Shown here one piece after another: positions 1 through 10,144 of a stretch of DNA of 64,000 bases. The position numbers and the translations under genes are program-made. The notes beneath the pieces are model-generated. The model was given only the letters and a program-made list of their open reading frames with translations. It was not told the DNA's origin and did not search any database. This DNA comes from CAWAMR01 sp963783095. Its GTDB lineage: Bacteria; Planctomycetota; Planctomycetia; Gemmatales; Gemmataceae. Every line of letters begins with the position of its first letter. Positions within the stretch are counted from its first letter, which is position 1. The DNA lies in NCBI GenBank assembly GCA_963783095.1, contig CAWAMR010000008.1, forward strand, positions 620,001-684,000. Direction: 5' to 3'.

Positions 1-64
1 CGACCCGTGCGATTATGCTTAAATGGCCAATCGCCCTACTTCACCGCCAGTTATTGAGGAACGC

Positions 65-2457
65 ATGACGACTACTGCAAGGAAATGGCTTGTCGATTCG
101 TTTGGCTTGTACCGTTGCGACTTCTTGTCGGTCCTGTTGTTTTCGGCAATCGTGATCCTTGCAGTCGGGGTTTTTCTTCCTGCCGACCTGTGCGGTGCCG
201 ACAAAACTCCCCTCGTTGCGGGCTGCGCTCGGGGCCGTGGATAACTATTTTGAAGATGAGGTCTGGGCCAAGGTGGGCGTCCAAAAGTGCCTGACCTGTC
301 ACCGCAAAGGCGGCGATGCCGAGGACAGCAAATTCGTTCTCATCGACCCGCGCAAGATCGATGGCATCGCCCGCGAAAATGCCATGCGACAAAACCGCGC
401 TGCCTTCGCGCGCGTGGCAACAACCAAGGAAAAGGAGAAGTACCGATTACTTCTCAAGGTGGTCGGCGAACTCAAGCACGGTGGCAAAGATGTGTTGAAG
501 CCCGACTCGGCAGAGCATCGTATCCTCGCCGGCTTCGTCCGCCGGGTCAACGGCATCACACCCACCAAAGTGTCCGATGTCCCGGCCGACGCCAAAGTGC
601 CGCCCTTCTTCGATGGCGTCGTGATGCTCGATAACCGCGTGTTGCTGCGCCGGGTAACTCTTTCGTTGGCCGGCCGGTTGCCGACCGATGCCGAGCTTGC
701 AAGCATCGCCAAGGACGGGGCGAAAGCGCTGCCGGCGCTGCTCGATGCGATCATGAAGGAAGATGCCTTCTACGATCGGCTACGCGAAGGGTTCAACGAC
801 ATCTTCCTCACGCTCGGCGTCGATGGCAATGCGGATCAGACGGTTCTTTCCTACGAGCACTTCGAGAAGACCCGGCACTGGTATCAGAAGCACGACTTGA
901 GCCAGATCAAGGACGAGAATGCCCGTCTCCGGGCCGGCTGGAAGCTCGCCGCCGATTACCGCGAAGATCTGCTCGGCGAGCCGATGAAGCTCATCGAATA
1001 CATCGTTCGCAACGATCGGCCGTTCACGGAAATCGTGACGGCCGACTACATCATGGTCTCGCCCTACACGGCCCGCGGCTACGGGATTTTCGACGAGGTG
1101 AAGGCCAAGTTCAAGAACTCGAACGACCGCTTCGAGTACATTCCGGTGAAGCTCAAGGCGCTGGTCGGCCGAAGCAAGACGGAGAACCAGGAATCGGCGA
1201 CCGGGTTCTATCCGCACGCCGGGCTGCTTAGCACCTTCCAGTATCTCACGCGCTACCCGACGACCGAAACGAACCGCAACCGCCTCCGCGCCCGGATGTA
1301 TTACCAGCACTTCCTCGGCGTCGATGTGCTGGAACTTGCCGCCCGCGTGTCCGACGCCGCAGCAGTCACCGCGAAGTACAAGATCCCGACCATGCAGGCG
1401 TCGGAATGCGTCGTCTGCCACAAGACGCTCGACCCCGTCGCCGGACTGTTCCAGGACTACTGGCGCTTCGCGGATCAGGGGGTCTACGGCAAGCGGAAGG
1501 GTGGCTGGTTCACGGACATGTTCCCGGCCGGCTTCGAGGGCGAAGACTTGCCGCCGAAGGAACGCTGGCGCTCCCTGCAGTGGCTCGGCGAACGCACCGC
1601 GCAAGGACCCGCGCTTCGCCGTCGCCATGGCCGAACACGTCTACTACATCCTCACGGGCCGCAAGGTGCTGCTGCCGCCCAAGGATCTTGAAGACCCGCT
1701 CTATCCGGCCAGGTTGCGTGCCTATCGGGAACAGCGCCGGCAGATCGAAGCGATCGCGGCCGGCTTCGCAAGGTCCGGATTCAACCTCAAGAGCGTGTTC
1801 AAGGACTGGATCGTCTCCGACTTCTACCGCGCCGACGGGCTGGCCACAGCGTTCAAGGAGCCGTGCCGGCGGGCGGAACTGGATGATATTGGTCTGGTGC
1901 GGATGCTGTCCCCCGAGCAGGTCGAGCGGAAGATCGCCGCGGTCTTCGGAGAGAAGTGGGGCAAGTTGAACGGCCAGCTTGCGATGCTGTACGGCGGCAT
2001 CGACTCGAAGGAGGTCACCGATCGAGCCACCGACCCGAGCGGAGCGATGGGCGCGATCCAGCGCATTCTGGCGAACGACGTGGCATGCAAGAACGTGCTC
2101 AGAGATTTCGCGCCGCCCGCCGGCCGAGCGCAGGCTGTTCCCCGGCATCGAGCCGGACTGTGGTTCCTGGCGTCATCGCCTGAGGGCGACAAGGCGATCC
2201 GCAAGGCCATCGTCCATCTGCACGAGAAGATGCTGGGACGCTACGACGCCGAGGATTCCGCCGAGGTCGAGCGCACGTTCGAGTTATTCGCCGGTATCGT
2301 CAAGGACGCGAAGGAACAAAAGGGCGTCGGCAAACAAGAAAACTACTTCTGTGGGCGGGAAAGGCCAAACCCGCTGGAAGATCCTCATTACACCATCCGA
2401 GCCTGGCGCGGCGTGGTCACGTACCTGCTGCGGCGACAGGAATTTCTTTACGAGTGA
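65..2457 (+). CDS. PSCyt/DUF1592-DUF1588-type exported protein, frameshifted
   Basis: ATG at 65 follows GAGGA at 56-60 and begins a basic then hydrophobic signal-like segment (residues about 20-38). The frame then shifts near 215, near 1605 and about three times between 2115 and 2190, with clear protein continuity each time. A CLTCH cytochrome c-like motif sits near 288-302 and a second pair, CVVCH, near 1408. DUF1592/DUF1588-like text (DAFYDRLREGFNDIF; HAGLLSTFQYLTRYPTTETNRNR) lies between, and the C-terminus ends RRQEFLYE as in DUF1585-like tails. The family is typical of planctomycetes and is usually paired with a DUF1501 or DUF1552 protein, as here 8 bases downstream. The biochemical role of the family is not established; haem binding by CxxCH is inferred. 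Whether the frameshifts are real is unknown. Confidence 0.75.
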
Positions 2458-2465
2458 ACGAATCT

Positions 2466-3749
2466 ATGCGACGCGATTTCCTCAAATGTGCGGCCTGGCC
2501 GGTCTCGGCCTTGCCGTTCCCATTCGCCTCCCGTCGCTCCTCGCTGCGGAGAAGAAGGACGAGCCTTACGCTGGTCCCTATTACGTGGTCTTCAACGCCT
2601 CCGGCGGCTGGGACACCACGTATCTCATGGACCCCAAGGGCATCAACGGGATCAACCGCCTTTACAAGGAAGGCGACATCCTGACCAAGGGAGCGCACAA
2701 GTACGCGCCGATCAAGAAGCACGCGCAAGGCGGGATGAGCAACGAGGATTTCTACGCCGAGTTCGGCGACGAGTTGCTGACTTTCAACGGCCTCGACTAC
2801 TCCGTCAACAACCACTCGCCCGGCGCACGCTACATGGCGACCGGCAAGCTCGACAGCCTGGCCTACCCGACGTTTGCCGCGCTGGTGGCGGCGTGCCGGG
2901 GGCCGGACTGTCCGCTGGCGTTCCTGACGTTCGGCAACTACTCGGCAACGGGCAACCTGGTGGCCATGTCGCGCGTTCCCTATCTCCAGTCGCTGCAGAG
3001 AGATCGCCAAGGCCGATGCGGTCAACGGCAACGATCGCGCACCCTATCACGATAAGTTCGCCCTCGACCGCATCGAGGCCGCTCTTCGCAAGGAACACGA
3101 GGCAAACGCCACGCAGCCACAACTTGCCTCGCGCCGAGCGCAGCCGAAAACATGCTCTACGCGGCCCAGGTCAACTCCAAGGCGCTGCAGCGGGTCACGC
3201 CGTACATTCCCGCCACGATCCCCAAGGAACGCTTGGCGCAGCAGGCCGAGATCGCCCTGGCGTCGTTCAAGGCCGGCGTCTGCGTCTCCGCGAATCTGGA
3301 CATCGGCCAATTCGACAGCCACGCCAACAACGACCCCGACCAGATGAAGCTCATCCCCGAGTTCCTCGCCGGCATCGCTTACCTGATCCGCCGGGCGGGC
3401 GAACTGAAGATCCGCGATCAACTGGTCGTCGTCGTCCAGAGCGAAATGGGCCGAACGCCGAACTACAACGCGGGCAACGGCAAGGATCACTGGTCGATCG
3501 GCTCGGCGCATGTTCCTCGGTCGCGGCATCAAGGGCAACCGAGTGATCGGCGCCACCGACGAGAAACAGTTCGCCGTTCCGCTCGATCCGCAAACACTGA
3601 AGCTCGACAAGGAAAAGGGCATCCGCATCCGGCCCGAACATATCCACGAGGCGTTGCGTGAACTCGCCGGGATCGCGGACCACCCGCTCAGCAAGAAATT
3701 CCCGCTCGGGCTGATCGCGAAAGAGAAACTCCGAAGCTTCTGGGCTTGA
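2466..3749 (+). CDS. DUF1501 family Tat-exported protein, frameshifted
   Basis: The ATG at 2466 starts MRRDFLK, a twin-arginine export motif followed by a hydrophobic stretch, as usual for DUF1501 proteins. The reading continues through frame changes near 2510, 2998, 3145 and 3510. Recognisable family text includes YYVVFNASGGWDTTYLMDPKG, the ANLDIGQFDSHANND segment, and VVVQSEMGRTPNYNAGNGKDHW, which matches the sulfatase/alkaline-phosphatase-like fold of this family. It ends KEKLRSFWA. It directly follows the PSCyt/DUF1592 gene, so co-transcription is likely. Four shifts in 1.3 kb mean either a pseudogene or poor consensus. Family assignment is firm, substrate unknown. Confidence 0.8.
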
Positions 3750-3819
3750 TCCACTTCATCGGATCGTACCATGCTGCCACATCGATCGTGACAACAAACG
3801 TGCCCATCCCCTTTTCTTT

Positions 3820-4377
3820 TTAGGATTTGGAAACAACGGGAACCAAATCGAATTCGCGAGGCGAATGCACGGAAATGGTTAGTCGTTTACCATTTCCCAA
3901 AAGCTCAGCTGCCTTGGGTCCGACATAAAAGGCTCTTACTTTTGAGAAATTCTTTTTTATCGCGGATTGAAATCGTTTCATCAACGCTTGGGAAATCTGT
4001 GAGTCGGACACGGTTGCAACACGACCATGCAAAACGACATCTTCGTTCCAGACGCCACCAGGCGTGAATGTTACGGAATCTGGGTTGACTAACTGGTCCA
4101 CACAAATGCGCTCCATGTTGATTCCTTGTATCGTCTGCAAGTTGATTGGCGTTCCGCGTTCGCAGACTAAGAAAGTCGCACAGGCCGAAGAAGAATCTGC
4201 ACTGGCCTTTCCAAGATTGGGGATTTCCGCTCCAGTATTGAATGAACTAAAACTGGACTCGAACATGTCTTTCGGAAAGTTCCCCGTCCGAACGTATTTG
4301 ACAGCACCTTTGCTATCGACAACTTCAAGCAAGGGAACCAAATCTTCCTTAGTCGCATAAAAAAGAATGTGCTTCAT
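3820..4377 (-). CDS. hypothetical protein (about 185 aa)
   Basis: The open frame extends to 4470, but the start chosen is the ATG at 4377 (MKHILFYATKEDLVPLLEVVDSK), which looks like a true soluble N-terminus. The upstream part looks like non-coding translation. The protein has mixed alpha/beta character, no signal peptide or membrane segment, and a C-terminal segment RAFYVGPKAAELLGNGKRLTISVHSP. I do not recognise the family. It is convergent with the DUF1501 gene and lies downstream of the transglutaminase-like gene on the same strand (109-base gap), so it could be the second gene of that unit. Confidence 0.5.
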   Translation of the reverse strand: MKHILFYATKEDLVPLLEVVDSKGAVKYVRTGNFPKDMFESSFSSFNTGAEIPNLGKASADSSSACATFLVCERGTPINLQTIQGINMERICVDQLVNPDSVTFTPGGVWNEDVVLHGRVATVSDSQISQALMKRFQSAIKKNFSKVRAFYVGPKAAELLGNGKRLTISVHSPREFDLVPVVSKS

Positions 4378-4485
4378 TGGATCACTTGCCAAGGAAAAGG
4401 AGACGGGCACCTCTAGTATTGACGTTGCGGCTGAAACGAGTCCGACGCACTCCATCCTTCGTGAAGGCAACTCAGTTGAACCGCT

Positions 4486-6990
4486 TCACGGTGCCACGTC
4501 GATCGTGAATTTCTGGCTTGCCGCACCCACCCGTTCCTTGCCTGTGGACAGAACCTTTTCCACTCCCCAACTCAACTGGCGGTTGTCCAGCTTTCGAATC
4601 TCCCGATCAATGCTTGCCGTCACGACAATGGCGATTTTTCCGGGCTGATCGGGAACGCCTGAAAGCACTCCCGCAGCCGAATCGATCTTGAGCCAGCTCG
4701 GGCCCTGCTGGATCGCATAGATTGGCGCTTCTCGGTCCCAGTAATTCATCGTTTCCTTGCCGCCGACAACTCGTGTCCGTACGTCGCCAAGCGAACGAAT
4801 GGCCGATAGCGCATATCGATACTGGACGCCTACTTTCGCCTCGGTAACGGGGTGCGAATAGAGAATCGGCCGGGGAGCTTCCGCGTAATCGGACGGCCCG
4901 CTGCGCTTGCCCTGGTCGTCAACCGCAACGACCCGGTAGAAAGCCCGATTCGCATTCGGTAGCTTTACCTCCGCGCCGATCACGGCGGCTTTCGTTGCCG
5001 AAACCTCTGCGACGAAATTCGCCGGATGGGTCGCCGGCACTTCCTTCGATACTCCGACCACGACCTTGAACGGCTCATCGCTGATCGAGAATCCTTTCTC
5101 ATCGCTGCCGTAGATGCGGTACTTTACCGCTTTTCGTCCGACGGTGTTTGGTTTCCACTTGAGCGTTCCGATGCCCCGATCCGGATCGAAGGCCAGCGTA
5201 ACGTCGATCGGCGCTGTCGGCCCGCGTGAGGTAAAGCTCCAGGTAGGACTCCAGGGGCCCCAGACTCCCTTGTCATCCTTGGCCCGGACGTGCCAAAAAT
5301 ATTTCTGGTCGGAACTCAGCAGCCCGCCGTGGGGAGGTGTGTATTGCTCCTTGCCCTTGTCGGATGTGTACGAGATGAGCTTGTAGAAGTTCGTGGAGAT
5401 GGGCCATTTCATATCCGGGCGATCGGAAAGCTCGAAGTGGTAATCGGCAATCTTGTCGCCGTCCGGGTCTTTGGCCGGCAGCCAGCGAAACGCGAAGTCG
5501 GTGCCGTCGGCCTCGCCGCCATCCGCTGGGAAAACTGGTGAAGTTGGGGCTTCCGGGGGCCGGGACGCGGATCGTTCGACCCAGGTGTGCGCGATCCGAA
5601 CCTTGCCTGCTGTGGGAGACTGGTCGGTGTACAGGAACTTGTTTTCGCCGACCGACATCGAGGGCAGCGCCAGCGGAGCCATCTGGAGATCGTTGATGAT
5701 GCCGAGCCGCTTGAGCCGGGTGCCGGCACCCAGTTCGCAGCGGAGCCTGTACTCGTAGCGAGCTGGGCCTTCCGGTGGGAAAAGCTTTGCCAGGTCCGCA
5801 CCGGCCTCCAACCAGGTCTTCCCATCAAACGAAACCGAGAATTTTGCACCGGTGCCCTCAGCATCAAGCTTGCCACCCACGAAGACGTAGGGACTGCGAA
5901 TGATCCAAGTGATCGTGCCGGTCTTTCCTTCCACGGCCGTCAGCTCGCCACCGTTTGCTTGAATGCCCTCGATCGAGACCGCGCCTTTCTTCCAGAGATC
6001 GCCGGCAAAATCGGGGCGGTATTCCCAGAGCCCGTTGCAGATCATGTCCGGATACCGGGGCTTGTCCGACCCATGATACTTCACGGGATCGGTGTGGCCC
6101 CACTGCCAGGTGATTGCCTCGCCGGGTCGCAGCACCATATTCATGTTGGTTCCGGTAGCGCAGCGGCGGTCCCCTTCCGGTGCTGCCTCGCATACGTAGA
6201 TGGACGCTTCCCACTCGTCATTGGCGCGGCGATCGGGGTTCAGGATTCCCTGCGTGTGCGAGCGCTTGATGAGGTCGTGATCGCGCACAAGATCCTGCTC
6301 GCAAGCAATGGTTCGATTGTCCCGCAGCAAGTACATCGAGTGCATGTCGCCGTCGAACAGGTTCCACCGGTTATCGAAAAAGGCTTGCGAAACGCAGTGG
6401 CCGACGACCCGGGCCGGTGTCACCTTCAAACCCGCCTGTCGCCACAGGCCGGCCAGGCAGATGGAATCGTTTCCGCAAGTGTTGTGTCCATAGACATTGA
6501 AGACCTTGACCGGGTCGCCGAGTTCGTTGTTATCGCCGGCCGAGTGATAGCGATAGCGAATCTCTTGAAACCAAAGGGAGAAAGCTTTTTCCCGATCGGT
6601 CATGCTCGGCTCAACGGCAGAAGTGACGATCTCGTCGAGGGTACGGAAACGATTGCGGCCAATGGATAACCAGGGGTTGACGACATCGGTTTCGCCGACA
6701 TTCTCCAAACGGACGCTGCGATTCGATTCCCAGGTTTGCTTGATCGCCGGCCCATCACTCATGCCCACGCCCACCGGCGAACGGCAATTCGTGCCGTCCA
6801 TCGTTCCACCTTGCCGGATCGTGTAGGCATGTTTTCCGGTAGCAATCGACTCGACATGGCGCTTCAGGGCATCGGTTGGGTGATGCATTTTACCCCAGGG
6901 CACGAGTGCCGGGTCGGGACGCTGCGCCATGACGAAGCAAGGGCACTGGGCGACCACGAGAACGGCGAGAACGATCATCAGATTGCGCAT
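4486..6990 (-). CDS. secreted transglutaminase-like / Fn3 / Ig-like protein
   Basis: One intact frame of about 834 residues. The ATG at 6990 is preceded by GGAG six bases upstream and starts a classical signal peptide (RNLMIVLAVLVVAQCPCFVMAQ). Residues about 160-215 hold a transglutaminase-core pattern: a Cys in YGHNTCGNDSICLAGLWRQAG, a His in RVVGHCVSQAFFDNRW and an Asp in LFDGDMHSMY. Later come a fibronectin-III-like segment (DYHFELSDRP ... YFWHVRAKDDKGVWGPWSP) and a putative Ig (He_PIG) segment near the C-terminus (PSWLKIDSAAGVLSGVPDQPG). The protein is probably extracytoplasmic; protease versus cross-linking activity cannot be told. The group II intron is inserted 77 bases upstream of the start, so the leader RNA would carry the intron. 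Confidence 0.8.
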   Translation of the reverse strand: MRNLMIVLAVLVVAQCPCFVMAQRPDPALVPWGKMHHPTDALKRHVESIATGKHAYTIRQGGTMDGTNCRSPVGVGMSDGPAIKQTWESNRSVRLENVGETDVVNPWLSIGRNRFRTLDEIVTSAVEPSMTDREKAFSLWFQEIRYRYHSAGDNNELGDPVKVFNVYGHNTCGNDSICLAGLWRQAGLKVTPARVVGHCVSQAFFDNRWNLFDGDMHSMYLLRDNRTIACEQDLVRDHDLIKRSHTQGILNPDRRANDEWEASIYVCEAAPEGDRRCATGTNMNMVLRPGEAITWQWGHTDPVKYHGSDKPRYPDMICNGLWEYRPDFAGDLWKKGAVSIEGIQANGGELTAVEGKTGTITWIIRSPYVFVGGKLDAEGTGAKFSVSFDGKTWLEAGADLAKLFPPEGPARYEYRLRCELGAGTRLKRLGIINDLQMAPLALPSMSVGENKFLYTDQSPTAGKVRIAHTWVERSASRPPEAPTSPVFPADGGEADGTDFAFRWLPAKDPDGDKIADYHFELSDRPDMKWPISTNFYKLISYTSDKGKEQYTPPHGGLLSSDQKYFWHVRAKDDKGVWGPWSPTWSFTSRGPTAPIDVTLAFDPDRGIGTLKWKPNTVGRKAVKYRIYGSDEKGFSISDEPFKVVVGVSKEVPATHPANFVAEVSATKAAVIGAEVKLPNANRAFYRVVAVDDQGKRSGPSDYAEAPRPILYSHPVTEAKVGVQYRYALSAIRSLGDVRTRVVGGKETMNYWDREAPIYAIQQGPSWLKIDSAAGVLSGVPDQPGKIAIVVTASIDREIRKLDNRQLSWGVEKVLSTGKERVGAASQKFTIDVAP

Positions 6991-7108
6991 GCGCGCTCCA
7001 AATGAAAACAAAGAGAATTAGAGTCCAACTCGGTAATGTTTGCGCACTCGCCGAAGGCGAGCCGCGATAGGGTAGGGAAGACCAAGCATATTGGTTTCCC
7101 CTCCCTCC

Positions 7109-7142
7109 AAACCGGACTGGCGGATTTCCCGCATCCGGCTTT
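7109..7142 (-). ncRNA. group II intron domain V
   Basis: The minus-strand 34-mer is a short hairpin: an AAAGCCGGA / TCCGGTTT outer stem with the AGC triad on its 5' side, an inner stem GCGG...CCGC and a GAAA-type tip (GGGAAATCC). It is placed between the maturase stop and the intron 3' end, as expected for domain V. A domain VI-like helix follows (GGGAGGGG ... CTTCCCTACCC), which would carry the branch-point A. Confidence 0.8.
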
Positions 7143-7155
7143 CCTGTTGTCGGTC

Positions 7156-8502
7156 TTACCCACAAGGGGATTGACTTGCTCGGGCATGGGCAGCTTCCAG
7201 ACTATAGTACCCATGTTTGGCAAAGAAGGCATTCGGCCAGTGCTGATGATCCGTTCCCCGTCCGCGGCCTTTTCCGCCGGAACGTTTGCGCAGTATGCTC
7301 CGCAAACGTCCGCGAATCCAACCGTCCACGGTCTTAAACGTCGTGTGGTAACTGTGCTGGAAGAATCCAAACCAGCCACGCAACGTCAGGTTGATATCTG
7401 CGATTATACTTCGCAGCGATCGGCCGTTCGTCCGTTTCGTCTTCGTCCGGATGGTCTCTTTGAACTTCGCCATGCTCTTCTTCCTCGGCCAGCGCGTCAG
7501 ACGTCCCCGCCGCGTGGTTAGGAAGTGATAGCCCAGAAAGTCAAAGCCTTCCTGCTGTACGTTGACGATTTTCGTCTTGGTTGGATGCAGCCGCAATCCC
7601 TCCGCTTCACACCACTGACGGATATACCCCAGTGTTTGTTCCGCTTCGGCCTGATTGCGACAGAGGATCACGAAGTCATCGGCATAGCGCACCATCTGCC
7701 ACCCTTGGGCCGCCATTTGGTGATCCAGAGGATTGAGATAGATATTGCTCAGCAAAGGACTTAACACCGCTCCTTGCGGGGCTCCCGCTTCCGGTTCCCA
7801 TTCTTTCAGTCCGTCCATAATGCCGGCTTTCAGAAAGGATTCGATCAGCTGAAGCATCCGCCCGTCCGCGATGCGTTCCCGCAGCCGACTCATCAGCCGG
7901 TCATGTGGGATCGTGTCGAAGTAGCTCTTCAGATCGGCATCGACCACGTAAGCGTAACCTTGCTTGAGCAGTTCATCCACTCGCCGCAGTGCGTCTTTGC
8001 AACCCCGCCGGGGCCGAAAGCCGTAACTGTGCGTGGCGAATTCTTTCTCAAAGATCGGTTCGATGACGTGTCGGACTGCTCCCTGAACGACTCGGTCGCG
8101 TACCGTGGGAATTCCCAAAGGTCGCTGCTCCTGGCTACCCGGCTTATCGATATACGTTCGCCGAATGGCCTGCGGCTGGTAAGTTCCTTCCTGGAGGGCT
8201 TTGGTGAGTTTCGCCACGTTGGCGTCCAGGTCGTCGGCAAATGCTTCGACCGTGACATGATCCACTCCCGGAGCGCCCTGGTTGGCAGCCACTTTGCTGT
8301 GACTGACGCGCAGATTGCGTTCCTTCCACACTTTATCGATCAGACTAAACCATATTCCTCCTTGGACGCCCTTTTCGAGCGCCGTCAACATGCGTTCGTT
8401 CCACACCGCCGGTTCGGTCCAGAGCCAGCGCTCCATAACGTCTCCGACTTGATTAGTCATTGCTGACACTGCCGTCGGGTTGGTTTCTTGCGGTGCTGAC
8501 AT
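7156..8502 (-). CDS. ltrA: group II intron reverse transcriptase/maturase
   Basis: About 448 residues, intact. ATG at 8502 with GGAGG just upstream (a GTG directly before it is also possible). Reverse transcriptase blocks are in order: RRTYIDKPGSQEQRPLGIPTVRDRVVQ, SYGFRPRRGCKDAL, VDADLKSYFDTIPHDRL, GAPQGAVLSPLLSNIYLNPLD and the catalytic MVRYADDFVILC (YADD), then GFDFLGYHF and a maturase (X/GIIM) domain RGWFGFFQHS. The C-terminus stops after WPNAFFAKHGYYSLEAAHA with no HNH endonuclease. Encoded inside the intron on the same strand; it would splice the intron and carry out target-primed reverse transcription or insertion at replication forks. Confidence 0.95.
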   Translation of the reverse strand: MSAPQETNPTAVSAMTNQVGDVMERWLWTEPAVWNERMLTALEKGVQGGIWFSLIDKVWKERNLRVSHSKVAANQGAPGVDHVTVEAFADDLDANVAKLTKALQEGTYQPQAIRRTYIDKPGSQEQRPLGIPTVRDRVVQGAVRHVIEPIFEKEFATHSYGFRPRRGCKDALRRVDELLKQGYAYVVDADLKSYFDTIPHDRLMSRLRERIADGRMLQLIESFLKAGIMDGLKEWEPEAGAPQGAVLSPLLSNIYLNPLDHQMAAQGWQMVRYADDFVILCRNQAEAEQTLGYIRQWCEAEGLRLHPTKTKIVNVQQEGFDFLGYHFLTTRRGRLTRWPRKKSMAKFKETIRTKTKRTNGRSLRSIIADINLTLRGWFGFFQHSYHTTFKTVDGWIRGRLRSILRKRSGGKGRGRGTDHQHWPNAFFAKHGYYSLEAAHARASQSPCG

Positions 8503-9014
8503 CACGCCTCCAACTTCCTACGTCCCTTGGCTCCCCCGGCGTTACCCGGCTTCTTCGCTACTACGGACGCTCTGACTTCCGATTCCGATACTTCCCAAGG
8601 GCATGCAGCGATCGCTTCGCTCCGCGGATGCTCGCTGCAACATCCCGGCCCAGACGCCTTTGGGTACGGTCCATCTGCGGCAACCGTTCTCGACCCTCGT
8701 TCCATACATCCAGCGAAATCGGATCTCCCTACTTCCCGTCATGGAACCTTCTGACCGTTCTGTCTCCAACCACCCCTTGTCGTTCTCGGTGCTGAGTTTG
8801 ACGCCCTCCGAGACTCCTTGGACTTCGCCTTTCGCTAGCAGGCTCGTCACGACAACAGGCCGAATCGAGTTCGTTATCCTACGGACCAGTCGTTCGCTTC
8901 CGGTTGCTCTCCACCTCGCCTCGCGACGACGCAGTTACCTTCAGCTACAATGTCCAAACTCGAAACATTGATAGGGACTTTCACCCTACCGATTCCATGC
9001 GCTCGTAGGCGCAC

Positions 9015-9116
9015 TAGCGGCGGCTTCCAGCCGCCGTGAACTTTCGGAACCTGCACCGAGTCACTGGTGCTCACTGTCGGCGGCTGGAAGCCGCCGCTAC
9101 GCGGCTCGCCTTCGGC
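9015..9116. repeat. hairpin-forming repeat pair, target of the group II intron
   Basis: Two 22-bp arms at 9015-9036 and 9078-9099 are exact reverse complements, each itself a palindrome of the type CGGCGGCT-(3)-AGCCGCCG, separated by 41 bases. The right-hand arm continues into 9100-9116, which matches the intron 3' exon at 7050-7066. The unit therefore appears to be a REP-like interspersed element, present once intact (plus strand) and once split by the intron (minus strand). Confidence 0.85.
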
Positions 9117-9132
9117 TGCGTCGACATCACCC

Positions 9133-10033
9133 CTATTTGTCGGAAACCGGAATGAACCTTAATTCGGCCAGCCAGGCCAGCGATTGTTCTTGCCAGGCAT
9201 CCCACATCGGCCCCTTGTAGCCGTTCAGACCGTGACCGCCGGAGGGCAACTCCAGGTACTTCGCCTTCACCTTATTCATCAGTAAGGCATCGTAAAACGC
9301 CTTGCTGTTTTCGGGGACCACTACCCGGTCATCCTTGGCATGAGCCAGGAACGCGGGCGGGGTTTTCGCCGTCACCTGTTTCTCGTTGGAGAACAGTTCC
9401 ACCAATTTCTCATCCGGGTTCTTGCCCAGTAGATTGCTCTTGGAGCCGCCATGGGTCTTTTCGCCCATACGTGACCACGGGATAAACCAGAATCATGAAG
9501 TCGGGCCGGCAACTGACCCGATCGACGGGATCGGTTCGGCCTTGGGGTCGCCGTCATCGAAGTGCGTGCCGGCGGTGGAAGCCAGATGGCCGCCGGCCGA
9601 GAACCCCATGATGCCGATCTTCGCAGGGTCGATGCCCCAGGCCTTGGCGTTGGCCCGTGCCGTGCGGATGGCGCGCTGAGCGTCGAGAAGCGGTACATAC
9701 GGCTGTCCTTTGGGCAAGGCGATATTCCAGCACGATGCCGGTGATGCCGTGCCGATTCAACCAGGCCGCGATGCCGTGACCCTCTGCTCCTGTGACCAGA
9801 CCTCCGTAGCCGCCGCCGGGACAGATGACGATGGCGGTGCCGTTGGGCTTTTCGGGCTTGTGGACCGTGATCTGTGCGTCGCGCTCCTCGAACTTGCCGT
9901 CGCCGACCGGGGCCTTCCCGTTCCAGAGCTTTATCTTTTCCGGTTCGACTTTTTTTGTATCTGCTGCTTGCAGAGTTACGGTTGCAAGGGAGAACTGCAG
10001 AACCATCAGGAGGGACAGCGTTCGGCGTGGCAT
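9133..10033 (-). CDS. secreted alpha/beta-hydrolase (esterase/lipase), frameshifted
   Basis: ATG at 10033 with GGAG about 8 bases upstream starts a signal peptide (PRRTLSLLMVLQFSLATVTLQA). Mature features in order: oxyanion region CPGGGYGGL, HGIAAWLNRHG, nucleophile elbow GFSAGGHLAS (Ser), an Asp in AKDDRVV and a His in SGGHGLNGY near the C-terminus, i.e. a complete Ser-Asp-His set. The frame changes near 9715, near 9508 and near 9470. The layout matches planctomycete acetyl-xylan-esterase-like proteins; the substrate is not known. Upstream neighbour on the same strand is the Tudor-like gene. Confidence 0.75.
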
Positions 10034-10144
10034 GAGAGTTTGCTCCAAGGTGTTACCATCGTGGCCGGTCGGATCGGAAGGATGAGGATATTGTCCCGAT
10101 GGGAACGGTCGAATGCAAGGAGTTTTGATCGAGGAGGTGGATGG

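Larger units (their letters stand above)
7067..9014 (-). mobile_element. complete group II intron with internal maturase ORF
   Basis: Read on the minus strand the intron starts GTGCGCC at 9014, followed by the conserved-type 5' segment containing AGGGTGAAAGTCCC, and ends CCCTAT at 7067. Both ends are confirmed by an uninterrupted copy of the target: the 22 bases before the 5' end and the 17 bases after the 3' end, joined, equal plus-strand 9078-9116 exactly (39 of 39). Domain V lies at 7109-7142 and domain VI between it and the 3' end. The maturase lacks an HNH endonuclease. Insertion immediately after a GC-rich hairpin resembles the terminator-hairpin preference of class C introns; class is not proven. 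Length 1,948 nt. Confidence 0.93.

Noticed and set aside
780..1628. Minus-strand 282-codon frame in the PSCyt/DUF1592 gene
   Set aside because: Shadow of the coding strand; no start signal or domain.
5587..6669. Plus-strand 360-codon frame opposite the transglutaminase-like gene
   Set aside because: Complementary-strand shadow; the minus-strand protein has signal peptide and catalytic motifs, this one none.
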